Below, in pieces: positions 51,829 through 60,407 of a stretch of DNA of 64,000 bases (position 1 is the first letter of the stretch; every line of letters starts with the position of its first letter). Source of the DNA: Kineosporia corallincola (lineage in GTDB: Bacteria > Actinomycetota > Actinomycetes > Actinomycetales > Kineosporiaceae). The position numbers and the translations under genes were made by a program. The notes below the pieces were generated by a model. That model saw only the letters and a list, made by a program, of their open reading frames with translations. It made no database searches and was not told the DNA's origin. The stretch spans positions 1 through 64,000 of the forward strand of contig NZ_JAHBAY010000004.1 of assembly GCF_018499875.1 (NCBI RefSeq), written 5' to 3'.

Positions 51829-52062
51829 ATGTCGCACTTTCACAACGGGATGCCGGCAGAGCTGATCACGGCGGAGTGGAAGAAGTCCGCCCGCAGCAAC
51901 TCGCAGGGCCAGTGCGTCGAGATGGCGGCGCTCGAAGACGGCCAGGTGGCCGTGCGGAACTCGCGGTTCCCCGGCGGCCCGGCCCTGGTGTACACGCGTC
52001 CCGAGATCGAGGCGATGATCCTCGGGGCCAAGGACGGGGACTTCGACCACCTTCTGGGCTGA
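51829..52062 (+). CDS. DUF397 protein
   Basis: A 77-residue protein with the DUF397 core AEWKKSARSNSQGQCVEMA, VAVRNSRFPGGPALVYTR and a C-terminal helix. The ATG at 51829 follows CGGAGG at the right distance; longer in-frame starts are less likely. DUF397 proteins partner Scr1/WhiJ-type HTH regulators and have been likened to anti-repressors or toxin-antitoxin components. Confidence 0.94.
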   Translation: MSHFHNGMPAELITAEWKKSARSNSQGQCVEMAALEDGQVAVRNSRFPGGPALVYTRPEIEAMILGAKDGDFDHLLG

Positions 52063-52089
52063 GCCCGGAGGTGCCTCGCAGGGCCCGGG

Positions 52090-53277
52090 TCAGGCCTGGG
52101 TGAAGCCCGGCAGGAACCGGGCCCGCAGCCTGGAGAGCGTGGCGAGCATCGCGTACTCCGTGGTGGGGGCATCCGCGGACGCGGTGCCCCGGGCCATTCG
52201 CTCGCGCAGGAAGGCCAGTTCGCTGCCCAGCTCCTGGAACTCGCGCATGGCCCGGCGGGCTTCCGCCCCGCCGGTGCGCTGGGCCCAGTCCCGGGCCTCC
52301 CGCCGGGCGGGCAGGGAGGCCAGCATCGCCACCTCGGCCTGGGTGAGCCAGCCGGTGCGTCCGTAGATGTCGAGATGCTGGGCCACCAGCTTGCCCTCCC
52401 GGCCCCGGGCGAGCAGGGCCAGCGAGATGAAGGCGATGAACACGGGCAGCTGGAGCGCCACGTAGGCGGCGGCGAAACCGGCCATGCCGGACGAGGCCGA
52501 CCAGTTCCAGATGCCGTGCAGCGCAACGGCCACCAGGTAGCCGAGGACCGGGGCCCCGACCTTCAGCAGCGGGTTGCGGGCCCGCACCGCCACCCCGATG
52601 CCGACGCCGATCGCGGCGGTGAACAGCGGGTGCGCGAACGGCGATACCACGCAGCGCAGCAGGAACACGAAGACCGTTCCGCCGCCGCCGGTGTCGGCCA
52701 GGGTGCGGCCCAGGTAGAGCACGTTCTCCACGTAGGCGAAGCCGATGCCGGCCATGCCCGCGTAGACGATGCCGTCGACCACGCCGTCGAACTCCCGGCG
52801 GCGCATCAGCAGGATGAGCACCACGGCCAGGCCCTTGAACGCCTCCTCGACGAACGGTGCCACGAACACGGCGGTGTAGGTCATGTCCCGGCCCGCGTTG
52901 TGGATCGCGATCAGCGAGGCGGTGTTGATCACCAGAGCGCCGAACGTGGACACGCCGGCGCCCCAGGCGAAGGTGAGGGCCAGCAGGGACGGGGGCTCGG
53001 CCTCGTAGCGGTCCAGCCAGAGGAAGGTCGCGATCACCGGGAAGACCGGGACGGCGGCCAGCACCGAGCCGGTCACCAGGCCCATCACACCGGTCTCGCG
53101 GGTGATGGCGAGAACGGTGAGCAGGCCGGAGGCGACGAGGACGATGATCACCGCGACCCAGAGCAGCGTCGTGCGCATCCGGGGACGACGGGGCGCCGTC
53201 AGTGGCTGGTCGGCAGGCATGGGGAACGGCGCGCTCACGGCACCGAGATTAGCGGCGCGACGTACCCGGCGGTTCAT
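52090..53277 (-). CDS. PrsW-family intramembrane metalloprotease
   Basis: A 395-residue membrane protein with about eight helices (residues 35-290). The PrsW signature is [14 protein letters not shown] (EExxK), with [15 protein letters not shown] and [12 protein letters not shown] carrying further conserved acid/His residues. A cytoplasmic helical tail of about 100 residues follows. PrsW-type proteases cleave anti-sigma factors in other bacteria; a target is not identifiable here. Confidence 0.93.
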   Translation of the reverse strand: MNRRVRRAANLGAVSAPFPMPADQPLTAPRRPRMRTTLLWVAVIIVLVASGLLTVLAITRETGVMGLVTGSVLAAVPVFPVIATFLWLDRYEAEPPSLLALTFAWGAGVSTFGALVINTASLIAIHNAGRDMTYTAVFVAPFVEEAFKGLAVVLILLMRRREFDGVVDGIVYAGMAGIGFAYVENVLYLGRTLADTGGGGTVFVFLLRCVVSPFAHPLFTAAIGVGIGVAVRARNPLLKVGAPVLGYLVAVALHGIWNWSASSGMAGFAAAYVALQLPVFIAFISLALLARGREGKLVAQHLDIYGRTGWLTQAEVAMLASLPARREARDWAQRTGGAEARRAMREFQELGSELAFLRERMARGTASADAPTTEYAMLATLSRLRARFLPGFTQA

Positions 53278-53317
53278 CCTTCACCCGCCGAACGGCTCGA
53301 AGCGTAGAGTACCGGCC

Positions 53318-53944
53318 GTGACATCGGAGAACAGCGAACGTTCGCAGGACCGCATCGTCTGGATCGACTGCGAGATGACCGGCCTCGATCTGGGGAAGGA
53401 CGCCCTCATCGAGGTCGCGGCGCTGGTCACCGACTCCCAGCTCAACGTGCTCGGTGAAGGCGTCGACGTCGTCATCCGGCCCCCGGACGGCGTGGTGGAC
53501 ACCATGGTCGACGTGGTGCGCACCATGCACACCACATCGGGCCTGCTGGAGGAGCTCGACAAGGGCATCACGCTCCAGGAGGCCCAGGAGCGCGTGCTCG
53601 AGTACATCAAGACCTGGGTGCCCGACCCACGCAAGGCGCCGCTGGCCGGCAACTCGGTCGGGACCGACCGGGCGTTCCTGGCCCGCGACATGGTCGAGCT
53701 CGAGCAGCACCTGCACTACCGGATCGTCGACGTCTCCTCGATCAAGGAGCTCGCCCGGCGCTGGTACCCCCGGGTGTATTTCGCCTCGCCGTCCAAGAAC
53801 GGCGGTCACCGGGCCCTCGCGGACATCCGGGAGAGCATCGAGGAGCTGAAGTACTACCGGGAGGTGCTCTTCGTGCCGCACCCGGGCCCGGACAGCGAGA
53901 CCGCTCGCGCCGCCGCCAAGAAGTACGTGCTGCCCCCGTCCTGA
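53318..53944 (+). CDS. orn: Oligoribonuclease
   Basis: A 208-residue DEDDh exonuclease that degrades 2-5-base RNAs. Active residues: [10 protein letters not shown] (Asp, Glu), [10 protein letters not shown] (Asp) and [12 protein letters not shown] (His, Asp). GTG start. It also clears pGpG, the product of the EAL phosphodiesterases found elsewhere in this window. Usual length, no defects. Confidence 0.97.
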   Translation: MTSENSERSQDRIVWIDCEMTGLDLGKDALIEVAALVTDSQLNVLGEGVDVVIRPPDGVVDTMVDVVRTMHTTSGLLEELDKGITLQEAQERVLEYIKTWVPDPRKAPLAGNSVGTDRAFLARDMVELEQHLHYRIVDVSSIKELARRWYPRVYFASPSKNGGHRALADIRESIEELKYYREVLFVPHPGPDSETARAAAKKYVLPPS

Positions 53945-54090
53945 TCCGGTGCCTTTGCCTGTCCGCATGGCGGTTTCGGCGCAGTGTGCCAGCTGTCACG
54001 CGGCGGGCGGGGTTACCGGTTTCGTAGTTCGGGTTGGTGCCTGGTAATGTTTTCAACGCAGCGAGGGGCCGCAAGGCACCGAGCAGCCGA

Positions 54091-54163
<73 letters not shown>

Positions 54164-54172
54164 CCTCAGGCG

Positions 54173-54198
54173 CAGGCCAGGTCTTCGGACCTGGCCTG
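54173..54198 (+). terminator. Terminator of tRNA-Lys
   Basis: Perfect 11-base arms CAGGCCAGGTC/GACCTGGCCTG around a TTCG loop, followed by TTCTGCTTT, 10 bases after the tRNA. Confidence 0.85.
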
Positions 54199-54288
54199 TT
54201 CTGCTTTGGTCAGTGGTTCTTCATGAGTCCCACCGGAACACGCGGATTCGGTCCACGCGAGCGCGGCCCTGCGGTCGAGGCCGCCCGC

Positions 54289-55161
54289 TCAGCCCTGACC
54301 CAGCCGCTCCGCCAGGGCCATGGCGTCGTACGGCGCATGCACCTTGGCGTCGTTGTCGAAGTAGACGAACACGTCCCGTCCGGCCCGGCTGGTGGGCAGG
54401 GTGGCGATGGTGTCCGGTGTCCTGCGGATCTCTCCCGAACGCCACCGGCGCACGCGCTCGGCCCAGCGGTCCAGGCCGGCCGCGTCGTACCCGCTCACGT
54501 AGAGCTCCTGGTCGCCGTGCAGCCGCACGTAGACGAAGCCGGCTGTGACGTCTTCCAGCACCGGGAACTTCCCGGCCGAGTCGGCCACCACCAGGGCCGC
54601 GTCGTGCTCTCGCAGCTGTTGCACGAAGGCCGGGTCGGCGAAGCTGGGGTGGCGCACCTCGAAGGCGTGGCGGACCGGCCGGTCGGCGTCCGTCTCGGTG
54701 AGCACGCGGTCGGCCGCCAGCCGCTCGTCATGCCTGCCGGCCAGATCGGCAGCCTGCTGGGTGGAGGTGGGCAGGCTGTTCAGAAACCGCTCGATCAACG
54801 CGCCGTCGTAGGGCATGGTGGGCGGGAGCTGCCAGAGCACCGGGCCGAGCTTCGGGCCCAGGGCGAGCAGGCCGCTGGCGAAGAAGGTGGCCAGCGGGGT
54901 GTCGATGTCGTTCAGGCGCTTCATGTGCGTGATGAAGCGGGAGCCCTTGACCGAGAACACGAAGTCGTCCGGCGTCTGCGCGGCCCACTGCCGGTAGCTC
55001 GAGGGGCGCTGGAGCGAGTAGAAGGATCCGTTGATCTCGATCGAGTTCAGCCGGGAGGCGGCGTGTTCCAGCTCCCGGGTCTGGGGCAGGCCCTTCGGGT
55101 AGAAGGTGCCCCGCCACGGCGGGTACCGCCAGCCGGAGATGCCGATCCGCAGGTCAGCCAT
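54289..55161 (-). CDS. DUF72 protein
   Basis: A 290-residue TIM-barrel-like protein of the DUF72 (YecE) family: IGISGWRYPPWRGTFYP at the N-terminus, LNSIEINGSFYSL and VFSVKGSRFITHMKRL, then FEVRHPSF and VYVRLHG. Function unknown. The stop lies 18 bases from the phosphodiesterase gene upstream, so both are probably one unit. Confidence 0.95.
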   Translation of the reverse strand: MADLRIGISGWRYPPWRGTFYPKGLPQTRELEHAASRLNSIEINGSFYSLQRPSSYRQWAAQTPDDFVFSVKGSRFITHMKRLNDIDTPLATFFASGLLALGPKLGPVLWQLPPTMPYDGALIERFLNSLPTSTQQAADLAGRHDERLAADRVLTETDADRPVRHAFEVRHPSFADPAFVQQLREHDAALVVADSAGKFPVLEDVTAGFVYVRLHGDQELYVSGYDAAGLDRWAERVRRWRSGEIRRTPDTIATLPTSRAGRDVFVYFDNDAKVHAPYDAMALAERLGQG

Positions 55162-55179
55162 GCCCGTGAGGCTAAGGCC

Positions 55180-55689
55180 CTACTGCCGGGGCGGCATCCG
55201 GCGAAGCACCACGTCGTGCAGCTCGCCGTCGTGCGCCGTCGCGGTCAGGTAGGTGTGGTCGGGCTGCTTGCGCCTGTCGGTGGGGGAACCGGGGTTCAGC
55301 AGCCGCATGCCATTCGGTGTGGTGGTGTCCCACGGGATGTGGCTGTGCCCGAACACCAGCACATCGGTGTCGGGGTAGGCCTTGTCGCAGCGCTTCTCGC
55401 GACCGTCCCTGGACCCGGTCTCGTGGGTCATGGCGAACCGGACCCCCTCCAGCTCCACCCGCGCGATCTCAGGCAGCCGCCTGCGCAGCCCCGGACCGTC
55501 GTTGTTGCCCCACACCCCGACCACCCGCTTCGCCCGGCTCTCCAGCCGGTCGAGCAGGGACTCGGCCACCCAGTCGCCGGCATGGAACACGACGTCGGCC
55601 TCCGCCACCGCGGCCCACACCTCGGCGGGCAGGTCGTGACCACGCTTGGGCAGGTGGGTGTCGGAGATGATCAGCAGCTTGACGGGCAC
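55180..55689 (-). CDS. YfcE/MJ0936-type metallophosphodiesterase
   Basis: A 169-residue calcineurin-like phosphoesterase. Metal motifs in order: ISDTHLP, FHAGDW, VWGNNDGP, THE and FGHSHIPW. The compact size matches YfcE/MJ0936, which hydrolyse phosphodiesters in vitro; natural substrate unknown. Divergent from the UbiA gene. Confidence 0.95.
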   Translation of the reverse strand: MPVKLLIISDTHLPKRGHDLPAEVWAAVAEADVVFHAGDWVAESLLDRLESRAKRVVGVWGNNDGPGLRRRLPEIARVELEGVRFAMTHETGSRDGREKRCDKAYPDTDVLVFGHSHIPWDTTTPNGMRLLNPGSPTDRRKQPDHTYLTATAHDGELHDVVLRRMPPRQ

Positions 55690-55769
55690 GACGCCGACAG
55701 TACGTGAGGCGGCCGGATCAGGTTGAATCGGGAGGAGTCGGTGAACCTTCTCGCGGAAGCGGTGATCTG

Positions 55770-56654
55770 GTGGGACGTGCGGTGCTGGGGCTGATCCAGG
55801 CCAGTCATCCGGTGCCGGCGGTCGCGGTGACGGTGTTCGCCACGGCGTATGCGGTCGCCGTCCAGAACGGTCTGATCATGGACGCTTTCGGGCCCGCCCT
55901 GCCGGTCGGGGCGGCGGTGTTCGCGGGACAGTTGTGTGTGGGGTGGTCCAACGACGCTCTCGACGCCGATCGAGACCTGGCCGCGCAGCGCGAGGAGAAG
56001 CCGATCAGCGCCGGACGGGTGGGGGCCGGAACCGTTGCCGCGGCTGCCTGTCTCGCGGCAGCCGCGGCGGTGGTGCTCTCGACCCGGCTTGAGGACGACG
56101 CAGGGCTGTACCACCTCATCGCCGTCCTCGGTGCCGTCGGATACAACGCCGGGCTGAAAAGCACGCGGCTCAGCCCAGTTCCGTACCTGCTCTCCTTCGG
56201 TCTGGTGCCGGTCATCGCCTCGCTGGCGGTGACCGGCGAGTGGCCCGCGACGTCGACCGTCGGGGCTGCTGCCCTGCTCGGAGCGGGAGCGCATTTCGCC
56301 AACACGGTGGGCGACACCGAGGCCGACGCGCTCACCGGCGTGAGAGGGCTGCCCCAGAGGATCGGGCCCACCCGCTCGCTGACGGTCATGGCGGTGCTGA
56401 TCGCGCTGGGCGCCGCCTGGTTGCTGACGGGAGTGGCGGCCACGGACGGAATCGGTTTCTTCCGAACGATTCTCGCCGTGGTTCTGCTGGTCGCGGGGGC
56501 GCTTCTGGGACTGGTGGGAGCCGTCGGGCGCGTCGGGGTCCCGGGCGGCGGACGGGGTCGTCGCCGCCTCGGACGGCCCGGCGGTCCGGTGGCCTTCCGC
56601 CTCACCCTGGTCGCGGTGGCCCTGGTGGTGGCCGGTGTGCTGCTGACGGCCTGA
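55770..56654 (+). CDS. UbiA-family prenyltransferase
   Basis: A 294-residue membrane enzyme with about eight helices. The two Asp-rich Mg/prenyl-diphosphate motifs are SNDALDADRD (near residue 70) and NTVGDTEADA (near 195). GTG start at 55770 with GGAAG upstream; GTG at 55704 would add 22 charged residues and overlap the divergent promoter. The acceptor cannot be told: quinone, decaprenyl-phosphate and chlorophyll-type enzymes share these motifs. No pathway genes adjacent. Confidence 0.9.
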   Translation: MGRAVLGLIQASHPVPAVAVTVFATAYAVAVQNGLIMDAFGPALPVGAAVFAGQLCVGWSNDALDADRDLAAQREEKPISAGRVGAGTVAAAACLAAAAAVVLSTRLEDDAGLYHLIAVLGAVGYNAGLKSTRLSPVPYLLSFGLVPVIASLAVTGEWPATSTVGAAALLGAGAHFANTVGDTEADALTGVRGLPQRIGPTRSLTVMAVLIALGAAWLLTGVAATDGIGFFRTILAVVLLVAGALLGLVGAVGRVGVPGGGRGRRRLGRPGGPVAFRLTLVAVALVVAGVLLTA

Positions 56655-56659
56655 GACGG

Positions 56660-57025
56660 TCAGCGTTCCCACGGCGGCGTGTCGTCCATCTTGGCGTAGT
56701 ACTTGGCGAGATGGCTCTTCGCCCGGTCGATGTCGTGGGCGGGCATGTCGATTCCGCCGTGGCTGCCCTGCATGATGGCCCCCGCTGCCATGACGCCGCG
56801 CGGCACGGCGACCAGCTTGCCGTCGACCACGTCGGCGATGAGCAGCTTGTAGGCCGTGAAGTTCTGCTTCTTCTCGCTGTCGTACCAGACGTGGGTGTTG
56901 CGGTATTTCTCGTTCGGTTCGTCGGTGGCGTCGGCCCACTGGCGCACGCGCTTCTCGGCGGCGGAACCGTTCCACTCCCGGTCGCGATCGGCCAGAGGAA
57001 GGTCCTGGAATGCCGTGACGGACAT
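56660..57025 (-). CDS. Small protein resembling phage-associated ORFs
   Basis: A 121-residue protein. YKLLIADVVDGKLVAVPRGV followed by GSHGGIDMPAHDIDRAK and HLAKYYAKMDDTPPW resembles segments found with HK97-type prohead proteases and related phage ORFs, by memory only. The ATG at 57025 with GGGAGCAG upstream is preferred to the ATG 16 codons earlier. No other phage gene is near. It converges on the UbiA gene with a 5-base gap. Function unknown. Confidence 0.7.
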   Translation of the reverse strand: MSVTAFQDLPLADRDREWNGSAAEKRVRQWADATDEPNEKYRNTHVWYDSEKKQNFTAYKLLIADVVDGKLVAVPRGVMAAGAIMQGSHGGIDMPAHDIDRAKSHLAKYYAKMDDTPPWER

Positions 57026-57152
57026 GTCGGCTGCTCCCTTGCTGCTCCGTGTTCTCTTCCGTTCGGTGGCCACTCTGCTCCTGAGCAGGGTCGGCGCATC
57101 TTCGGGCGGCCGGGCCTCAGGTCGGGCCTCAGGTCGGGATTCAGGTCGGGAT

Positions 57153-58223
57153 TCAGGCCGGGTCGAGGCGGGCCAGCGTCGCCTCGGCCCGTTTCAGTTC
57201 CTTGGACGTGTCTTTCAGGTGTCTCTCGTGCCGGCGGAGCTCACGTTCGGCCTGCGCGACCTGCCGATCACCCGTGTCGAGTCGGCGCCGGACCGACACC
57301 ACCTCTGCCTGGAGCTCGTCCAGCCGGGCCTGGAGCTGCGCCTGTTCCGACCGGGCGTCGTCGTGCTTCTGCCGCTTCTGCCGGAGCTCGTGCTCCGCCT
57401 CGGTCAGCTCGGCGCGCTTCTGCTCGACCAGTTGCCCGGCTCGCTGTTTCTCGTCGGCCTGTTGTTCCTGGTCGGCCTGTGTCTGGGTCCGGTGATCGGC
57501 TGCCGAGCTCGCTGTCGGCTGTGCCGACGGCCTTTCCACCAGCCGTGCTGCTGACCTCCGCACCGGCTGTGCCGCCTGATCTTTCGCCGGCCGTGCCAAT
57601 GACCTGGCTGATGACCTTCTCGCTGGCCTCGCCGCTTCCTTCGGCCCGTCGGCGCCTGACTCGTCGAGCTTCACGTCGGCGAGTTTGGTGGTGCGCCGGG
57701 GTCGCAGCGGGGTGGCCGTGGCCTCGGTGATGTCGACCTCGCCGAACCCCGCGTAGGTGAGCGCCCGGGTGAGACGACCGGACATCACCGCCATCGACGC
57801 CTGCTCGTCGGCGACAGCCGCCCCGAGCGTGTCTTCCAGCTCGCGACGGACGGCCGCGCTCACCCTCTGCCCGGCTGCGGCAGCCACTTCGTCGGCCCGG
57901 CCAACCAGTGCCGTGACGAGCTGATGCCGCTGCCGGGTGAGCTCACGCATACGAGGCGCGTCGAGCACGGCCTGCGCCTGACGGAGCTGCCCGCCCAGTT
58001 GCTCGAGCCGCTCCATCTCGCCCGCGGAGCCCTGTTCACCCCGGGCCAGCTGGTTGACCAGCCAGGCCGAGGTGGTGGGCCGTCGCAGCTCGCCGATGGC
58101 TCGGGCTGCGTCGGCGTCACCGGCCGCGCGGGCGTCACCCGCGAGGCGGGTGCGCTCGGCGGTGAACCGGCCCGGTTCGACCGCGTAGAGCTCACTCGCG
58201 GCCCCGTCGAGCGAAGAGCTCAC
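57153..58223 (-). CDS. Coiled-coil protein co-translated with an ECF sigma factor
   Basis: A 356-residue protein. An N-terminal globular part (residues 1-150: SLDGAASELYAVEPGRFTAE, TSAWLVNQLARGEQGSAGE) is followed by an Ala/Arg/Gln-rich linker and a long coiled coil (about 240-350: LVEQKRAELTEAEHELRQKR). GTG start shares bases with the sigma-factor stop (GTGA). No membrane segment. I know such proteins only as conserved actinobacterial hypotheticals. Coupling to a sigma factor raises a regulatory role, not shown. Confidence 0.82.
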   Translation of the reverse strand: MSSSLDGAASELYAVEPGRFTAERTRLAGDARAAGDADAARAIGELRRPTTSAWLVNQLARGEQGSAGEMERLEQLGGQLRQAQAVLDAPRMRELTRQRHQLVTALVGRADEVAAAAGQRVSAAVRRELEDTLGAAVADEQASMAVMSGRLTRALTYAGFGEVDITEATATPLRPRRTTKLADVKLDESGADGPKEAARPARRSSARSLARPAKDQAAQPVRRSAARLVERPSAQPTASSAADHRTQTQADQEQQADEKQRAGQLVEQKRAELTEAEHELRQKRQKHDDARSEQAQLQARLDELQAEVVSVRRRLDTGDRQVAQAERELRRHERHLKDTSKELKRAEATLARLDPA

Positions 58224-59263
58224 TCGTGCAGCCGATCCGGAAGACCGAAGTAGGGGAACAACATGGGTGTGCTGAGAAAGGTTGTCATCTCGGTGATCTG
58301 GCCATGAACCACCTGGAGCACCTGGAGGCTCCACGGCGACCAGCCCCCGTCGGCAGCGACCCGGTACTGCCCGAAGGCCGGCATGCCGTTGGCGGAGGTG
58401 GGCACCAGCCGGGAACCCCTGCACTCGTGGCCGGGACCGGTCATCCAGGCGACGATCTCTTGCGGACCGCTCAGCCAGAGGTCGAGCGGCGGCATCGACA
58501 TGGTCGCGTCTTCGTGCAGCAGCGCGACCAGGCCCTCCATGTCGTAGTTCTCGAAAACCTCCAGATAGCGCTGCAAGAGGGCGGCCGACTCGCCCTCGGC
58601 GGACCCGTCGGCGAGGGAACCCGCCCGGGCGCCCGCGGTGGCCCTGGCCATCGCCTCCTCCGGCGTGCTGCCGTCGGTGGCGAGGGTGGCTCGGGCCCGT
58701 TGCAGGGCGCTGTTGACCGAGGCCACGGAGGTGTCGAGCAGTTCGGCGACCTCGGAGGCGCGCCACTGGAGCACCTCACGCAGGATGAGCACCACCCGCT
58801 GACGGGGAGGCAGATTCTGGAGCAACGCGATGAAGGCCAGCTGGACGGTCTCCCGCCGGACCGCGGCCTCGGCCGGATCGGTGGTGCCCTCGAGGACCCG
58901 GCCGTCCGGGATCGGCTGGATCCAGGTGGCCTCGCCGAGCGGTTCGCCCAGCACCACCTCGGCGGTCTTCTGGGAGGGCCCGAGGTCCATCGGAAGAGCC
59001 CGGCGCTCGCGGCCTTTCAGCATGTCGAGGCAGACGTTGGTGGTGATGCGGTACATCCAGGAGCGCAGAGCCGAGCGGCCCTCGAACCGGTCGAGTCCGC
59101 GCCAGGCCCGGATCATCGCCTCCTGAACGGCGTCTTCGGCCTCGAACGCGGAGCCCAGCATCCGGTAGGCGTAGGCCGTGAGTTCGGTGCGGAACTGCTC
59201 CAGTTCGTGTGCCTCGTGCCCCTCCACCGCGAGAGTGTCTCTCGCGGTCCTGACCTCGCTCAT
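58220..59263 (-). CDS. SigX5/SigG-type ECF sigma factor with SnoaL-like tail
   Basis: A 347-residue sigma factor. Region 2 is YRMLGSAFEAEDAVQEAMIR, RSWMYRITTNVCLDML; region 4 is LPPRQRVVLILREVLQWRAS then EVAELLDTSVASVNSALQRA. The C-terminal third (about 225-345) is a SnoaL-like fold (LQRYLEVFENYDMEGLVALL, ATMSMPPLDLWLSGPQEIVA) that in this ECF group replaces a separate anti-sigma factor. The ATG at 59263 with GAGGGG upstream is chosen over a TTG 7 codons earlier. No anti-sigma gene adjacent. Confidence 0.94.
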   Translation of the reverse strand: MSEVRTARDTLAVEGHEAHELEQFRTELTAYAYRMLGSAFEAEDAVQEAMIRAWRGLDRFEGRSALRSWMYRITTNVCLDMLKGRERRALPMDLGPSQKTAEVVLGEPLGEATWIQPIPDGRVLEGTTDPAEAAVRRETVQLAFIALLQNLPPRQRVVLILREVLQWRASEVAELLDTSVASVNSALQRARATLATDGSTPEEAMARATAGARAGSLADGSAEGESAALLQRYLEVFENYDMEGLVALLHEDATMSMPPLDLWLSGPQEIVAWMTGPGHECRGSRLVPTSANGMPAFGQYRVAADGGWSPWSLQVLQVVHGQITEMTTFLSTPMLFPYFGLPDRLHE

Positions 59264-59534
59264 GCTGACGATCCCCTCGGTCAACGATCACGGTGCCGAT
59301 CTGTTCGCAAGCGTAGGGGTGGCCACCGACAATCTTCCGGAGACGAGGGCAGGTGTGGCGGGCCGGAGCTCCTCGTCGTCCAAAATTTGAGGGGAACCAC
59401 CCACCCGACCGGCACTGCCCCCACACCCGAAACACCATTGCCAGCCGCGCCCGCACCCGGCAGGGTTCGCGGTGGGGCTTGACCGCCCGGCCGACCCGGC
59501 GGCCCGGAACCGGGCCGATGCGGAGGTGTGCCGG

Positions 59535-60179
59535 ATGCCGGCGGAGACGATGGCCGAGATCACCACGGAGGCCGAGCTGCGGGCACTCGTCGGGGAACCG
59601 ATGCCCCTGGCGGCGAACAAGGTGCGTGCGCGGCTGGACCAGACGCATCGTGACTGGCTCGCGGCCTCGCCCTTTCTGCTGCTCGGGACCGCTGCCGACG
59701 ACGGGTCGTGCGACGTCTCGCCGAAGGGGGACCCCGCGGGGTTCGTCCATGTGCTCGACGACACCACGATCGCGATGCCCGAACGGGCCGGGAACCGGCG
59801 TGTCGACGGCTATCTCAACATTCTGCGCAACCCCCAGGTCGGCATGCTGTTCGTGATTCCCGGCCGCACCGACACGCTGCGCGTCAACGGGCACGCCCGG
59901 ATCGTCAGCGACGCGCCGTTCTTCGAGGAGATGGTGGTGAAGGGGCACCGGCCGGTGCTGGCGCTGGTGGTCTCGATCGACGAGGTCTTCTTCCACTGCG
60001 CCAAGGCGTTCATGCGCTCGGACCTGTGGAAGCCGAACACCTGGGACCCGGAGGCCCTGCCCTCGCGGGCGCAGCTCAACCACCGGGCGAGCAACACCGG
60101 CCAGAGCCTTGAGGCGCTGGAGGCCTACTACGCACCTGAGAATTGTGCGAAGGGTCTATACCCGGTGAACCAGGAGTGA
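59535..60179 (+). CDS. PPOX-class FMN-binding oxidoreductase-like protein
   Basis: A 214-residue split-barrel flavin protein of the pyridoxamine-phosphate-oxidase superfamily, like mycobacterial MSMEG_1061/DR2398 relatives: FLLLGTAADDGSCDVSPKGD, RRVDGYLNILRNPQVGMLF and RVNGHARIVSD. ATG at 59535 follows GGAGG; in-frame GTG/ATG sites further up are weaker. Cofactor and substrate not known. Divergent from the sigma-factor gene over about 270 bases. Confidence 0.9.
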   Translation: MPAETMAEITTEAELRALVGEPMPLAANKVRARLDQTHRDWLAASPFLLLGTAADDGSCDVSPKGDPAGFVHVLDDTTIAMPERAGNRRVDGYLNILRNPQVGMLFVIPGRTDTLRVNGHARIVSDAPFFEEMVVKGHRPVLALVVSIDEVFFHCAKAFMRSDLWKPNTWDPEALPSRAQLNHRASNTGQSLEALEAYYAPENCAKGLYPVNQE

Positions 60180-60185
60180 CGACGG

Positions 60186-60215
60186 TTGGTTCTGGGGTTC
60201 GTTCAGTGGTATAAA
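60186..60215 (+). promoter_or_regulatory. Candidate promoter upstream of the EAL gene
   Basis: TTGGTT (60186-60191) and TATAAA (60210-60215) are 18 bases apart. A further TAAAAT lies at 60352-60357. The rest of the 228-base gap shows nothing else. Confidence 0.4.
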
Positions 60216-60407
60216 TCACACTTGTTACAGGTGGGGTGGTTGGTGCTTTATGGCAGGATTCGGCGAGAAATCCTGTCACGGGTCCGGCGCGCAATCCGAT
60301 TGACCGAGCACGGCTGAAAAGCTTCGCCTGGGTCGGTCATGTTTGCTCCCGTAAAATCATGCTGGGTCGACGATCAGCGCGCCGATGTGCCGGGATGGGG
60401 CGAAACT

